Source: a virus. Taken from it: 49,305 bases of DNA. The number at the start of each line of letters is the position of its first letter. Position 1 is the stretch's first letter. The notes under the pieces are model-generated. The model made no database searches. It had not been told where the DNA came from and saw nothing but the letters and a program-made list of their open reading frames with translations. Made by a program: the position numbers and the translations under genes. Location: positions 1 to 49,305 of the IMG/VR virus record IMGVR_UViG_3300019776_000139; one strand, 5' to 3'. This document shows, piece by piece, positions 6,572 to 14,142 of the stretch.

Positions 6572-7661
6572 TGCAAAGCATTTTGGAAATGAACCAGATT
6601 TGCGTGGAAAAACTGAGCGTGTTGATGTTATCAACGCCTATAACTGGTATAACTACAATTGTGATGGCGAACAGGCCAAGTCCTGGATCATTGAGTATTT
6701 GAAGGAATTTCACAAGACAGAAAAGGAACTAATCAAAAATGTCAACCGAATTGATTCTAATTATTGTCGTACTAGTGGTTGGAATTGCCGTATACTTTCG
6801 TTGGGCGGCAATCTCCCGCAAGATATCAAAGACCGTAACATCGACCGAATCAGAACCCTCGCAGCCGCCTGCGCCCGTTCCGAATCCAATGACGGACAAG
6901 CCGAAGCGTCAGAGAAAGAAGAAGTCGCAAAGCCAGTAATTTCCATTCAGGAGCGTGTGACTAATCGTGCCAATGAATTGATTGCCGATCTAGAAGAGCA
7001 TCTGGATAATTACTACCGCGATGGTAGTACGTTCAAGCCAGTTGATTGGCTTTCTCAGCGTGACGTTAAGCCGATGATTGCTCAGAAGATTGCTGACTAC
7101 TATAAGCCTCTTTATGCTGAAATCTTTGACGCTCTGAATGGCAAGGATGACCAGCTTAGAGAGGCTTACTCTTCCTGGAAAAAGCCAAAGCTTAAGGCAT
7201 ACATTGAGTTTATTCGGTCTATCGTTTCGGCCGCAGAAACTCGCGCAACTCTTGTTAAGGTAACTCGTAAGCCTCGCAAGAAGAAAGAAAAGTCTCCTGT
7301 TCAGCTGGTCGCTAAACTCAAGTATAAGGAAAAGGATGATGAATACAAGCTTGTATCGGTTGATCCGAAGCAAATCATTGGCTGCAATCAGCTTTGGGTC
7401 TTCAATACCAAATATCGAACTCTGGCTGTTTACAATGCTATGGGCCCTGCTGGGCTTAACGTCAAGGGCAGCACACTAACTGGTTTTGACGAAAAGACTT
7501 CCATTGTTAAGAAGCTTCGCAAGCCCACTGAACAACTGAACAAGTTGAAGGATGGCGGTAAGGTCATTCTTAGAAAGTTCATGGACGATATCAAGTGTAA
7601 AGCTAAGGAAGCAAACGGTCGCATAAATAATGAGACTGTTCTGATAAGGATTATCAAATGA
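6537..7661 (+). CDS. Conserved T4-superfamily protein of unknown function (374 aa)
   Basis: This long, lysine-rich protein matches a family I know from T4-like phages of cyanobacteria and other marine or soil hosts. Landmarks are AYNWYNY, GWNCRIL, SIQERV, KKPKLKAYIEFI, a KPRKKKEK basic linker, the IIGCNQLWVFNTK segment and a closing NETVLIRIIK. It is probably a DNA-associated or virion-assembly factor, but no function is established. A second frame at 6739-6939 is embedded in it. Confidence 0.85.
   Translation: MAKKTKTAKALDAKHFGNEPDLRGKTERVDVINAYNWYNYNCDGEQAKSWIIEYLKEFHKTEKELIKNVNRIDSNYCRTSGWNCRILSLGGNLPQDIKDRNIDRIRTLAAACARSESNDGQAEASEKEEVAKPVISIQERVTNRANELIADLEEHLDNYYRDGSTFKPVDWLSQRDVKPMIAQKIADYYKPLYAEIFDALNGKDDQLREAYSSWKKPKLKAYIEFIRSIVSAAETRATLVKVTRKPRKKKEKSPVQLVAKLKYKEKDDEYKLVSVDPKQIIGCNQLWVFNTKYRTLAVYNAMGPAGLNVKGSTLTGFDEKTSIVKKLRKPTEQLNKLKDGGKVILRKFMDDIKCKAKEANGRINNETVLIRIIK
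6739..6939 (+). CDS. Possible overprinted small membrane protein nested in the 374-aa gene
   Basis: In a different frame from the surrounding gene, 66 codons encode one clean membrane span (LILIIVVLVVGIAVYF). A Ser/Pro-rich segment (EPSQPPAPVPNP) and a basic tail (KPKRQRKKK) follow. AAGGA lies 11 bases before the ATG. Such a well-formed single-pass protein is unlike most shadow frames, but the enclosing gene is clearly conserved here, so chance is a real alternative. Confidence 0.3.
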   Translation: MSTELILIIVVLVVGIAVYFRWAAISRKISKTVTSTESEPSQPPAPVPNPMTDKPKRQRKKKSQSQ

Positions 7662-8029
7662 CAACAATCGTAAACTTTCCTACCAATCGTATCGTCCGAG
7701 AAGTACAACCCAATATCGAAGAAGTAGAGAAGGCCAAAGAAAAGGGTCGCCAGAAATATGCTGATGGAATTGTGGCAGAAGTTGCTACTGGTCTTTTAGC
7801 TGAACTTGAAAACTACGGTATAGAACTTGAAGACGAAAAGGGAAAGATGAGCAAAGACTTTCTCTTCTTGACAGATGTGCTGAAAAGTGTTATATATCGT
7901 AACATGGATCTAACTCATCCCCTACATAGTTTTGTGGATGAAAATGTAGCTATCTTTGATGATGAAGAAGAATTCAAGAAGTATCTTGCCACTGCCGAAA
8001 AAGATGAACTAGAAGAAACAAAAGAATAA
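7658..8029 (+). CDS. Conserved T4-superfamily acidic protein (123 aa)
   Basis: The acidic helical protein (IVNFPTNRIV start; SKDFLFLTDVLKS centre; poly-acidic end EKDELEETKE) belongs to a set found next to the preceding family in T4-like phages. ATG overlaps the previous stop. Function is unknown. Confidence 0.75.
   Translation: MTTIVNFPTNRIVREVQPNIEEVEKAKEKGRQKYADGIVAEVATGLLAELENYGIELEDEKGKMSKDFLFLTDVLKSVIYRNMDLTHPLHSFVDENVAIFDDEEEFKKYLATAEKDELEETKE
7868..7896 (+). promoter_or_regulatory. Candidate sigma-70 promoter inside the upstream gene, for the RNase H gene
   Basis: TTGACA (7868-7873), 17 bases, then TATATA (7891-7896), about 140 bases ahead of the RNase H start. Sequence match only; it lies within coding sequence. 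Confidence 0.45.
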
Positions 8030-8038
8030 AGGTGTAAT

Positions 8039-8890
8039 GTGATTTTGATTGACCTGAATCAGGTCCTGATTTCTAATCTAATGCAACAAATCGGTTCAAA
8101 TCCCAAGACTAAGCTTGATGAAGATTTGATCCGTCACATGGTCTTAAACTCTCTAAGATCCTACGTAAAGCAATTCAAACAGAAATATGGTGAAATCGTT
8201 GTGTGTTGCGACAGTAAGAAATACTGGCGCCGCGATGTGTTTCCTTTCTATAAGTCTAATCGCAAGAAGGACCGTGAGAAGTCTGACTTTGATTGGAATC
8301 TTATCTTTGAAACTCTTGGCAAGATTCGTGAAGAGTTGAAAGAAAACTTTCCCTATCGTGTTCTTGAAGTTGACGGAGCAGAGGCAGACGATATCATTGC
8401 CGTTCTGTCTGGCCGACATGCAAGTAACGAAGAGATTTTGATTCTGTCTTCCGATAAGGATTTTGTGCAGCTACAAAAGTATCCAAATGTAACGCAGTAT
8501 TCGCCTATCTTGAAGCGTTATGTTAAGGCAGATGATCCTCACCTGTACATCAAGGAACACATCATCAAGGGCGACCGCGGTGATGGTATTCCTAACTTTC
8601 TGTCTGCTGACAATACGTTTGCTCTCGGCGAACGTCAAAAGGTCATAAATAGTAAGAAGCTTTCAGAGTGGCTTCATAAGACTCCAGAAGAGTTTTGCGT
8701 AAACGAAAATATGCTTCGTGGTTATAAGCGCAATCAAATGCTCGTAGATTTGGATTTTATTCCAGAAAACATCAAGCAACAGATTGTGGAATGCTATGAT
8801 AACACCAAGCCTAGCACTCGACAAAAGATGTTTAACTATTTCATTGATAAGCGTCTGAGCAACCTGATGGAAGTAATTGATGAATTTTAA
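8039..8890 (+). CDS. rnh: T4 RNase H-like 5'-3' exonuclease (flap endonuclease family)
   Basis: The 283-residue protein follows the T4 Rnh/FEN order: an N-terminal MILIDLNQ metal ligand, YKSNRKKDRE in the arch, EVDGAEADDIIA, then LSSDKDFVQLQ and GDRGDGIPN carrying the acidic metal ligands. It removes RNA primers from lagging-strand fragments. T4 Rnh is 305 residues. It starts at GTG, because the ATG two bases upstream reads straight into a stop; AAAGG lies at proper spacing. In T4 this gene sits beside 33-59-32, whereas here those are 14 kb away. Confidence 0.9.
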   Translation: MILIDLNQVLISNLMQQIGSNPKTKLDEDLIRHMVLNSLRSYVKQFKQKYGEIVVCCDSKKYWRRDVFPFYKSNRKKDREKSDFDWNLIFETLGKIREELKENFPYRVLEVDGAEADDIIAVLSGRHASNEEILILSSDKDFVQLQKYPNVTQYSPILKRYVKADDPHLYIKEHIIKGDRGDGIPNFLSADNTFALGERQKVINSKKLSEWLHKTPEEFCVNENMLRGYKRNQMLVDLDFIPENIKQQIVECYDNTKPSTRQKMFNYFIDKRLSNLMEVIDEF

Positions 8891-8899
8891 GGAAACAAA

Positions 8900-9328
8900 A
8901 TGATTAAGAATATTCATGAAGTGTTTGAAGAACTAGAAGCTGCACCGCACGTGGAAGCAGCCAAAGCCATACTATACTATAATATGAATCCAGGCTTGCG
9001 CGGTGTTCTTCGTGCTAACTATCATCCTGGTATCAAGTTCGTCATTGACGAAATTCCACCTTACACAGTAAGCGATGCTCCTCTTGGTCTAGGTCAATCG
9101 ACTATCCACAAGGAAATCAATCGCGTCTATATCTTTGAGCAGAACAATCCGCGTGTAGATGCAAATCTGACGCTAGAAAGAAAGAAGCAGATTCTTGTCC
9201 AAATTCTTGAGGCACTAGAGGCCAAAGAAGCAAAGATTTTTGCTGATATGATAATGAAGCGCATAAAGTTAAAGCACGTAACAAAAGAATTGATTGAAGA
9301 AGTCTTTCCGGATATGTTTTCGTACTAA
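8900..9328 (+). CDS. DUF6433-type conserved phage protein (142 aa)
   Basis: The protein starts with an acidic helix (IHEVFEELEAAP) and has LRANYHPGIKF and PPYTVSDAPLG segments, then a helical C-terminal half. I recognise it as a family of uncharacterised T4-like phage proteins often located near rnh. A TAAGGA site precedes it. Confidence 0.72.
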   Translation: MIKNIHEVFEELEAAPHVEAAKAILYYNMNPGLRGVLRANYHPGIKFVIDEIPPYTVSDAPLGLGQSTIHKEINRVYIFEQNNPRVDANLTLERKKQILVQILEALEAKEAKIFADMIMKRIKLKHVTKELIEEVFPDMFSY

Positions 9329-9377
9329 AAATGGTTGAAATGTCTTACATCATGTTTCGTTTAAAGAAGGAACGATC

Positions 9378-9770
9378 ATGTCTAAGAAATCTAAACTTGC
9401 CAAACTCCTTTCCACAAAAGAAAGCTATGAGTATGAAACAACTGTTGAGGACTGCCGTCTATGGTTCAATGTCCTCAATCGCGAACTGTTTAACAACTCT
9501 CTGCCGCCAATTGACGAAATTGATATTCGCTGGCGCCGCGGCGCTCATGCTTGGTATGACTATGACGAAAAGAATCCAGGTAATGGAACAGTCAGATTGC
9601 TCATGAACAAGCGATATAAATCCAAACAGTTTTTTGTTGAGGTGTTAGCCCACGAAATGGTACACCATCATCAATATGTCTATAACGAAGAAATGGGTCA
9701 CGGTTCTTCGTTTCTAAAATGGCGTGACAAATTCAACAAGAAGGGACTTAATCTCGTAAGGGCTTATTAG
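9378..9770 (+). CDS. SprT-like zinc metalloprotease
   Basis: The 130-residue protein has the SprT arrangement: an N-terminal helix around WFNVLNRELFNNSLPP, the zinc motif HEMVHHHQY (HExxH) near residue 94, and GHGSSFLKW providing the third ligand. The family includes proteases for DNA-protein crosslinks (Spartan), and phage forms are common. The first residues (MSKKSKLAKLL) are basic. AAGGAACG precedes the ATG. Confidence 0.85.
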   Translation: MSKKSKLAKLLSTKESYEYETTVEDCRLWFNVLNRELFNNSLPPIDEIDIRWRRGAHAWYDYDEKNPGNGTVRLLMNKRYKSKQFFVEVLAHEMVHHHQYVYNEEMGHGSSFLKWRDKFNKKGLNLVRAY

Positions 9771-9771
9771 C

Positions 9772-9951
9772 ATGAAATACAAAAAGAACTACTATGGAAG
9801 TCATGAAGATTATGATGATGAAGAATATGCGGACATTAGAAAGGGGCAAAAGAGACGCCCGATCCGCAACTGGACAAAAGCTTTCGTGGAGCATTTGGAC
9901 GAGGCGGATGAGATAGACGATTTTTACAGTAACAAAAAGACTTACAGATAA
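9772..9951 (+). CDS. Small charged hypothetical protein (59 aa)
   Basis: This short frame encodes an acidic/aromatic N terminus (EDYDDEEYADIRKG) and a basic middle, ending SNKKTYR. It follows the SprT-like gene by one base and is followed by a perfect 10-bp hairpin. No family is recognised. Confidence 0.6.
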   Translation: MKYKKNYYGSHEDYDDEEYADIRKGQKRRPIRNWTKAFVEHLDEADEIDDFYSNKKTYR

Positions 9952-9960
9952 CGTAGCGTA

Positions 9961-9989
9961 AGGTGGTATGTGGTGGACGCATACCACCT
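9961..9989 (+). terminator. Perfect 10-bp hairpin between genes
   Basis: AGGTGGTATG (9961-9970) and CATACCACCT (9980-9989) are exact complements around a 9-base loop. No clear T-tract follows, so it may be a weak terminator, an RNA-stability element or a protein-binding palindrome. Confidence 0.5.
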
Positions 9990-10061
9990 ATGCGTTTATA
10001 AACATTGAAGTTTTCGGTATGGATACCCATATCCAGTGTATCACTAACGGAGACTTTACAA

Positions 10062-10697
10062 ATGGCTATCGCTTGGAATACGCAGGACCGCGGTTTTGAC
10101 GGCACCGAACAAAATTGGGAAGGCGCTGTACTAAAGGTTGAGCATGACCAGAACTACCGGATCATGTCTGACGTATGGGGTTCGGCTGACTGGGCCACCG
10201 TCTGGGATGAGGCCACCGCGTCTCCTAAGCAGATTCTGGTCAACGTGTATGATATGCAGGGGCCCGACTGGAAGCCCGTGGCCATCACTGTGGACGCGAC
10301 TCCTGAGGTTCGGGCTAAGTATCTGCATTGGCTGACGAATTCCAAGTATCAGCGGATGCTGGAGGACGAGGAAACCCGAGTGCGCCAGATTGAGAAGGGC
10401 GCTATCGTAAAGGTTGTGAAGGGCAAGAACGGCAAGGGTACTGTCGGGAAGGTTGTAGTCGCAATGAATGCAACCTACGGTATGGGCTGGCGCTCGAGCC
10501 AGGAACTCAAGGTTGCAATTGCTACCTCTGACGTTAAGGTCAAGAAGGCTTTACGTTCGGGTAAGGTTGCTGAAGTCTACCAGGACGTGGTCTGGGCATG
10601 GGCTCGGAACGTGGTTCGGGAAGATATCGCAGAAATCAACCAGCACATGCTCTGGCTTGAGGCTGAGAAGTGGGCGGTACGATCCATCGCGGCCTGA
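10062..10697 (+). CDS. KOW-motif phage protein (211 aa)
   Basis: The protein contains a KOW-like segment (GAIVKVVKGKNGKGTVGKVV, about residues 110-130), as in NusG- and ribosomal-type RNA-binding domains. It is preceded by a DWATVWDEAT region and followed by a helical C terminus rich in Trp. KOW domains bind RNA or RNA polymerase, so a role in transcription or translation is possible. The start at 10062 is chosen for the CGGAG site; a frame open to 10005 lacks one. Codon use here is visibly more GC-rich than in the genes before it. Confidence 0.75.
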   Translation: MAIAWNTQDRGFDGTEQNWEGAVLKVEHDQNYRIMSDVWGSADWATVWDEATASPKQILVNVYDMQGPDWKPVAITVDATPEVRAKYLHWLTNSKYQRMLEDEETRVRQIEKGAIVKVVKGKNGKGTVGKVVVAMNATYGMGWRSSQELKVAIATSDVKVKKALRSGKVAEVYQDVVWAWARNVVREDIAEINQHMLWLEAEKWAVRSIAA

Positions 10698-10735
10698 GCC
10701 ACCCGCTCCAGCCGCTTCCTACCGCGTCCACCACA

Positions 10736-10797
10736 ATCCCAATAAAATCAATCACTTAGCCGAAAACCCCATCCCAATGAAATCAATGACTTAGCCG
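10736..10797. repeat. Tandem-like 27-bp direct repeat, two copies
   Basis: A 27-base unit at 10736-10762 recurs at 10771-10797 with two mismatches and a period of 35 bases. Each copy begins ATCCCAAT and ends ACTTAGCCG. The 181-bp gap 10698-10878 otherwise holds a possible stem (GCGG...ATGCAT with ATGCAT...CCGC around 10800-10850) and no gene that I can support. A regulatory or replication role is possible. Confidence 0.7.
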
Positions 10798-10878
10798 TGC
10801 GGTGGATGCATACCTGCCATGCAAAAGAACATGCATTCCGCTCTTGAAAAACCGACTTGCCAACCCCATCTATAGTAT

Positions 10879-11250
10879 ATGACAATGATTGCTGACGCTC
10901 TCCAAGACCTCAAAAACGCCGCTCTTTCTGGCAAGTCTCTCAACTTCTCGGAAGTTGCAGAAGACTACGGCATCAACCCCAAGTTGCTTGAACGCAAGTT
11001 TCACGAATCGTACCCGAATGGTGTTGTCGCGCTCAAGTCTGCTACTGACATGATGAAAGAAAAGATTGATGCGGCCGTCGCGCGTTTGTGCGCGCGATAT
11101 GGTCTTGACGCTCCGCTCGTTGGTGAGCGAACGTTTCGCGGCGAACGCTACATTGTGATTTGTGCGGATCGTGGTCGTCGTGTTCGCCCGTGGATCGCAG
11201 TGTCGCTGGCAAACGCTGGTGCTTACACTCTCGCTAAGTTTGACAACTAA
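10879..11250 (+). CDS. Hypothetical protein with HTH-like segment (123 aa)
   Basis: Residues 24-42 (SEVAEDYGINPKLLERKF) look like a helix-turn-helix and are followed by a helical, basic region. No clear ribosome site precedes the ATG. A TATAGT hexamer lies at 10871-10876, so a very short leader is possible, and an ATG at 10885 is an alternative start. It opens a set of small genes with similar, more GC-rich codon use. Confidence 0.65.
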   Translation: MTMIADALQDLKNAALSGKSLNFSEVAEDYGINPKLLERKFHESYPNGVVALKSATDMMKEKIDAAVARLCARYGLDAPLVGERTFRGERYIVICADRGRRVRPWIAVSLANAGAYTLAKFDN

Positions 11251-11266
11251 TAAGGAAAAACTGAAT

Positions 11267-11488
11267 ATGGCTCGTCCTCGCAAGTCTAAGATTCACAAGT
11301 CTATTCTTCATCATGAAGATGTGGAAGTTCGTCTGATGGCTTCGTTCCTTGAAAGCGCGATGCGTCACGCCGAAAAGGGTGAACTGGTTCGCGCGATGGC
11401 TTGTCTTCGCAATGCTCACGACTATGAGCAAGCGATTCCGTCTCAGACCAAAAGCGACCTTTATGTGGAGTATGCCCTCAATGCCTAA
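11267..11488 (+). CDS. Small basic hypothetical protein (73 aa)
   Basis: MARPRKSKIHK starts after AAGGA at 11252-11256. The product is helical (SFLESAMRHAEKGELVRAMACLRNAHDYEQA), with the look of a TPR-like hairpin. It overlaps the next gene by eight bases. Confidence 0.65.
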   Translation: MARPRKSKIHKSILHHEDVEVRLMASFLESAMRHAEKGELVRAMACLRNAHDYEQAIPSQTKSDLYVEYALNA

Positions 11489-11762
11489 GTTTCGCAAGAC
11501 CCTTCCCGTGGATATACTGTTGGAATATGCCAACGGGTATCTCGCGTCCGATTATTCTGGTGGTGATTCGGTCGATTCTGTTTCGCGCCGTCAGGGTGTG
11601 ATCGACCTTCTGGAGGTAACTCTAAACTCGGCCGGTCGTTATTGTGGGTATTCGTACCTTGACGAAAAGGCCATCACCAAGTCCAAGCCCGGCATTCGCT
11701 GGCTGCCGTCTGGAAATCACACTTTCGAAAACACTGACTCAACCCGTAGGAGGTATGCCTAA
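11481..11762 (+). CDS. Hypothetical protein (93 aa)
   Basis: MPKFRKTLP is chosen because it overlaps the upstream stop and has a GGAG at 11467-11470. It has no recognised motif. Its stop overlaps the next ATG. Confidence 0.6.
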   Translation: MPKFRKTLPVDILLEYANGYLASDYSGGDSVDSVSRRQGVIDLLEVTLNSAGRYCGYSYLDEKAITKSKPGIRWLPSGNHTFENTDSTRRRYA

Positions 11763-12004
11763 TGGCTAAGATCAAGATTAACGTTTTCGCTGCGAACCAG
11801 ACTCTGGTTCATCTGCCTGTCGGCACGATTCTGTTCTCGTATGAAACGCCTGTTGCAGCGTATGTCTCGGGTCGCGGCTATGTTCGCACCGCTGAGAAGT
11901 TTTCCAAGACCACTTCAAAGCACATTAATCAGTGGCTTGGTGGAGCAATCGCTGAGGTTGTTCCGCAGGTCATGATCGAGGATCTTCTGGAGGTATCTGT
12001 CTGA
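11762..12004 (+). CDS. DUF8033-like conserved phage protein (80 aa)
   Basis: The sequence KINVFAANQT, TILFSYETPVAAYV and TSKHINQWL matches a widespread small phage family that I know under DUF8033. It follows an excellent AGGAGG site. Function is unknown. Confidence 0.78.
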   Translation: MAKIKINVFAANQTLVHLPVGTILFSYETPVAAYVSGRGYVRTAEKFSKTTSKHINQWLGGAIAEVVPQVMIEDLLEVSV

Positions 12005-12195
12005 TGGGTCGTTATAAGGACTTTCTGATCGGCGTTGAAGAGCTGGTCTGGACCGCTATGGAAAAGGGCATGACTGATGTGGACAGCATCTATGCTTATG
12101 TCTACACATATGAGCCGCTGGCCGACCGCGCTACTGTTGAAGCGATTTTGGATGAGTTGCATCGGATGGACGAGATGCAACTTTTCGTTGCTTGA
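12004..12195 (+). CDS. Small conserved acidic protein (63 aa)
   Basis: The product is helical and acidic (FLIGVEELVWTAMEKGMTD, ending DEMQLFVA), with a layout common in small phage proteins that resembles a winged-helix half. ATG overlaps the previous stop. A sigma-70 promoter for the next gene begins inside its stop region. Confidence 0.65.
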   Translation: MGRYKDFLIGVEELVWTAMEKGMTDVDSIYAYVYTYEPLADRATVEAILDELHRMDEMQLFVA

Positions 12196-12220
12196 CACTC
12201 AATACCGCCGATGCTATACT
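12192..12220 (+). promoter_or_regulatory. Sigma-70-type promoter before the winged-helix-like gene
   Basis: TTGACA (12192-12197), 17 bases, TATACT (12215-12220), followed 35 bases later by the ATG at 12256 with an AGGAAA site. It lies in one of the few real gaps of this array. Confidence 0.72.
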
Positions 12221-12255
12221 TCCATCATTAACTCAACAAACACAGGAAAACACAC

Positions 12256-12768
12256 ATGACTAAGCTTGCCGCACATTTTATAGCCCTTGAATTCCTCAAG
12301 TCTAAGGGTTCTGCTACTCCTGCCGAAATCAATGCTCATGTCGGTCGCGGTAATTATGCCGCCAAATATGTCTGCTATCTCAAGCTTGAAGGTTATGAGA
12401 TTGAGACCGTCAAGTCTGGCAAGACTGTGACCGAGTACAAGTTTATTTCTGATGGCGATTCGGCCACTCGTAATTATCAGTGGGTGCCGCCTGCCAAGCG
12501 TGGCGCTGCTCCCAAGCAAAAGACCGCTAAGGCTGCAACGCCAAAGGTTTCAAAGCCTGTCAAGGTTCGTCAGTCTAAGCAGACTCCTTCGGCGCCTGCC
12601 AAGAAGGCGGCACGGAATGTCCTCAAGGATCGTGCCGACGCTGAGGCCGACCGCTTGCTGGCAGAAATCGGCATGAAGAATGCTGGTGAGTATGCTGGTG
12701 GTACCTACTCTGTTGATCCCGACTGGGACAGCATGGACGGTATCGACGTGGCCAACTTCCTGAAGTGA
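12256..12768 (+). CDS. Putative winged-helix DNA-binding protein with basic linker (170 aa)
   Basis: Residues 1-65 have a winged-helix pattern (FLKSKGSATPAEINAHVG, then YVCYLKLEGYEIETV and a VTEYKF wing). A long Ala/Lys/Pro-rich basic linker (about 75-120) and an acidic C-terminal helix (ADRLLAEIG, VDPDWDSMDG) follow. Having its own promoter suggests a regulatory gene. DNA binding is inferred from the pattern only. Confidence 0.68.
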   Translation: MTKLAAHFIALEFLKSKGSATPAEINAHVGRGNYAAKYVCYLKLEGYEIETVKSGKTVTEYKFISDGDSATRNYQWVPPAKRGAAPKQKTAKAATPKVSKPVKVRQSKQTPSAPAKKAARNVLKDRADAEADRLLAEIGMKNAGEYAGGTYSVDPDWDSMDGIDVANFLK

Positions 12769-12775
12769 GGTTACA

Positions 12776-12976
12776 ATGACCGATGAAGATTTGGTTCTCG
12801 GTAAAGAGATGTTCTTTGGATATCTTGATGGGTTGAGAGAGAGCGGCGTCACTAATATGTTTGGCGCCGTTCCCTATCTGCGAAATAGATTTGACGGTAT
12901 GTCTCAGTCTCAGGCCATCAAGGTCTTGGCTGAGTGGATGGAAACTTTTGACATGCGACATCCGAGGGTCGAATGA
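12776..12976 (+). CDS. Small conserved hypothetical protein (66 aa)
   Basis: The acidic start (TDEDLVLGKEMFFGYLDGL) is followed by MSQSQAIKVLAEWMETFD. The pattern is familiar from small phage proteins, but its role is unknown. A GAGG site precedes it and it overlaps the next ATG. Confidence 0.65.
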   Translation: MTDEDLVLGKEMFFGYLDGLRESGVTNMFGAVPYLRNRFDGMSQSQAIKVLAEWMETFDMRHPRVE

Positions 12977-13143
12977 ATAGGACGCTTGACTATGGCGGCT
13001 TTCTGCTGGTGCTATATACTCTAATATATGTAACATCAGGCGGAAAACAGCCCGAATGGATTGGGCTGTATGCTGGCGCATTTGGTCTTGTTGCTATCGG
13101 CGCCGCAATCGAAATCTATCGAAAGGTAAAATCTAATGGATAA
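12973..13143 (+). CDS. Two-TM small membrane protein (56 aa)
   Basis: ATG 12973 overlaps the previous stop and TAA 13141-13143 overlaps the next gene. Two hydrophobic stretches (FLLVLYTLIYV and IGLYAGAFGLVAIGAAI) flank a short loop. It is the first of four consecutive envelope-directed small genes. Confidence 0.65.
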   Translation: MNRTLDYGGFLLVLYTLIYVTSGGKQPEWIGLYAGAFGLVAIGAAIEIYRKVKSNG

Positions 13144-13387
13144 ACGCAACTTTATCAAGGCACTCGGCACGAAAGTCGGTGCGGTGTCTGTCATCATGGC
13201 CGGCATCGGTGTCGGTCGTTCAACGGCTGCTGACGCGGCTCAACGAAACACTGCGACATGGAAAGTACCACCTGGCATCAAGAAGATCCGTGTTCGCGCA
13301 TGGAACCCTGATGGTTCGGTCGATCTTGACCGTACACTGAATGTTGAACCCAACCAGACATTCCGCATTGATGCGATTGAGGACTAA
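13136..13387 (+). CDS. Exported protein with Tat-like signal (83 aa)
   Basis: The N terminus MDKRNFIKALG followed by a hydrophobic, Gly-rich stretch and an ADA cleavage-like end (about residue 34) resembles a signal peptide. It has a KR variant of the twin-arginine motif (K-R-N-F-I-K). The mature part is a small beta-rich domain (KVPPGIKKIRVRAWNPDGS). Export is inferred. It is encoded between two membrane proteins and upstream of a lipoprotein. Confidence 0.65.
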   Translation: MDKRNFIKALGTKVGAVSVIMAGIGVGRSTAADAAQRNTATWKVPPGIKKIRVRAWNPDGSVDLDRTLNVEPNQTFRIDAIED

Positions 13388-13390
13388 ACT

Positions 13391-13549
13391 ATGATCGAAG
13401 CGTTTGTTGCCGTTCTTCTTCTTTGGTTGTTCGCAATCTGGAACAAAAACGATTGGCATAATATGTTTATCAAGTTTGTTTTGCTGATGGCTGGCCTTGC
13501 TTTGGCATTCGAAGCAATGCGCGAGTTTGGTTATATTGTTAACACATAA
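13391..13549 (+). CDS. Two-TM small membrane protein (52 aa)
   Basis: Two hydrophobic segments (FVAVLLLWLFAIW and MFIKFVLLMAGLALAF) are joined by a short polar turn. It begins three bases after the exported-protein gene. Function is unknown. Confidence 0.6.
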   Translation: MIEAFVAVLLLWLFAIWNKNDWHNMFIKFVLLMAGLALAFEAMREFGYIVNT

Positions 13550-13560
13550 GGATTGATGAA

Positions 13561-13947
13561 ATGATGAAGCGTGTTCTGTCTGCTCTTGGTATTGTCGGCG
13601 TTGCTCTTGGTCTTGGTGCTTGTACGGATGCTGAGATTGCGTCCCAGAACTTGTCCAAGGCTGCTGATATGTTTGAAATCCAGCGGCGTATTGTGTTCTA
13701 TAACGGCATTACGGATTCGTATATGCTGACGATTGAGGGCAACTGTTCCATTAAGAAAGACGCACAGGATGTTCAGCTTGAAGTGACTTGTAAGACCGGT
13801 CCGAAGGATTACAAGAAGCATTTTCTCGGCATCTCTGATAACGTGACATATTTTGTGGAACAGGTTGAGTCGGCTAATGCTGATATCTATCAGTACCGTG
13901 TGATCTTCAAGCCGTCCGCGATTATGCCTTCTGTTGAGGTGAAGTAG
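13561..13947 (+). CDS. Beta-sandwich lipoprotein
   Basis: The 128-residue precursor has a lipobox (LGAC, Cys21) after a hydrophobic signal. The conserved order is NLSKAADMFEIQRRIVFYNGITDSYML, IEGNCSI and a YRVIFKPS end. I recognise this as a small lipoprotein found in phages and alphaproteobacteria and annotated as a beta-sandwich lipoprotein. Phage outer-membrane lipoproteins can mediate superinfection exclusion by masking receptors. AAGGATTG precedes the double ATG. Confidence 0.82.
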   Translation: MMKRVLSALGIVGVALGLGACTDAEIASQNLSKAADMFEIQRRIVFYNGITDSYMLTIEGNCSIKKDAQDVQLEVTCKTGPKDYKKHFLGISDNVTYFVEQVESANADIYQYRVIFKPSAIMPSVEVK

Positions 13948-14141
13948 TGAGTGACATAATCAAAAAGGCCGAAAAGGCAGGCGAGTTTGTAATGCTGGAA
14001 GACGGCTTCTGGTATTACTGGCCTCTTGACAAGGGTGCTATTTCAGAGTATGATTTGTATTGTCTTTACCAAGAACTGGTAAAGCGGAACAAGAAGTGGC
14101 AGGAAAACATAGATGAATATTTTCGCCAAAATAAAGAGTAA
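13947..14141 (+). CDS. Small hypothetical protein (64 aa)
   Basis: It starts at GTG 13947, overlapping the lipoprotein stop. The C-terminal stretch (KKWQENIDEYF) resembles that of the gene at 14184, suggesting a local duplication. No family is recognised. Confidence 0.6.
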   Translation: MSDIIKKAEKAGEFVMLEDGFWYYWPLDKGAISEYDLYCLYQELVKRNKKWQENIDEYFRQNKE

Positions 14142-14142
14142 G

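Noticed and set aside
10005-10061. Longer start for the KOW protein
   Set aside because: No ribosome site at 10005; CGGAG lies properly before 10062.
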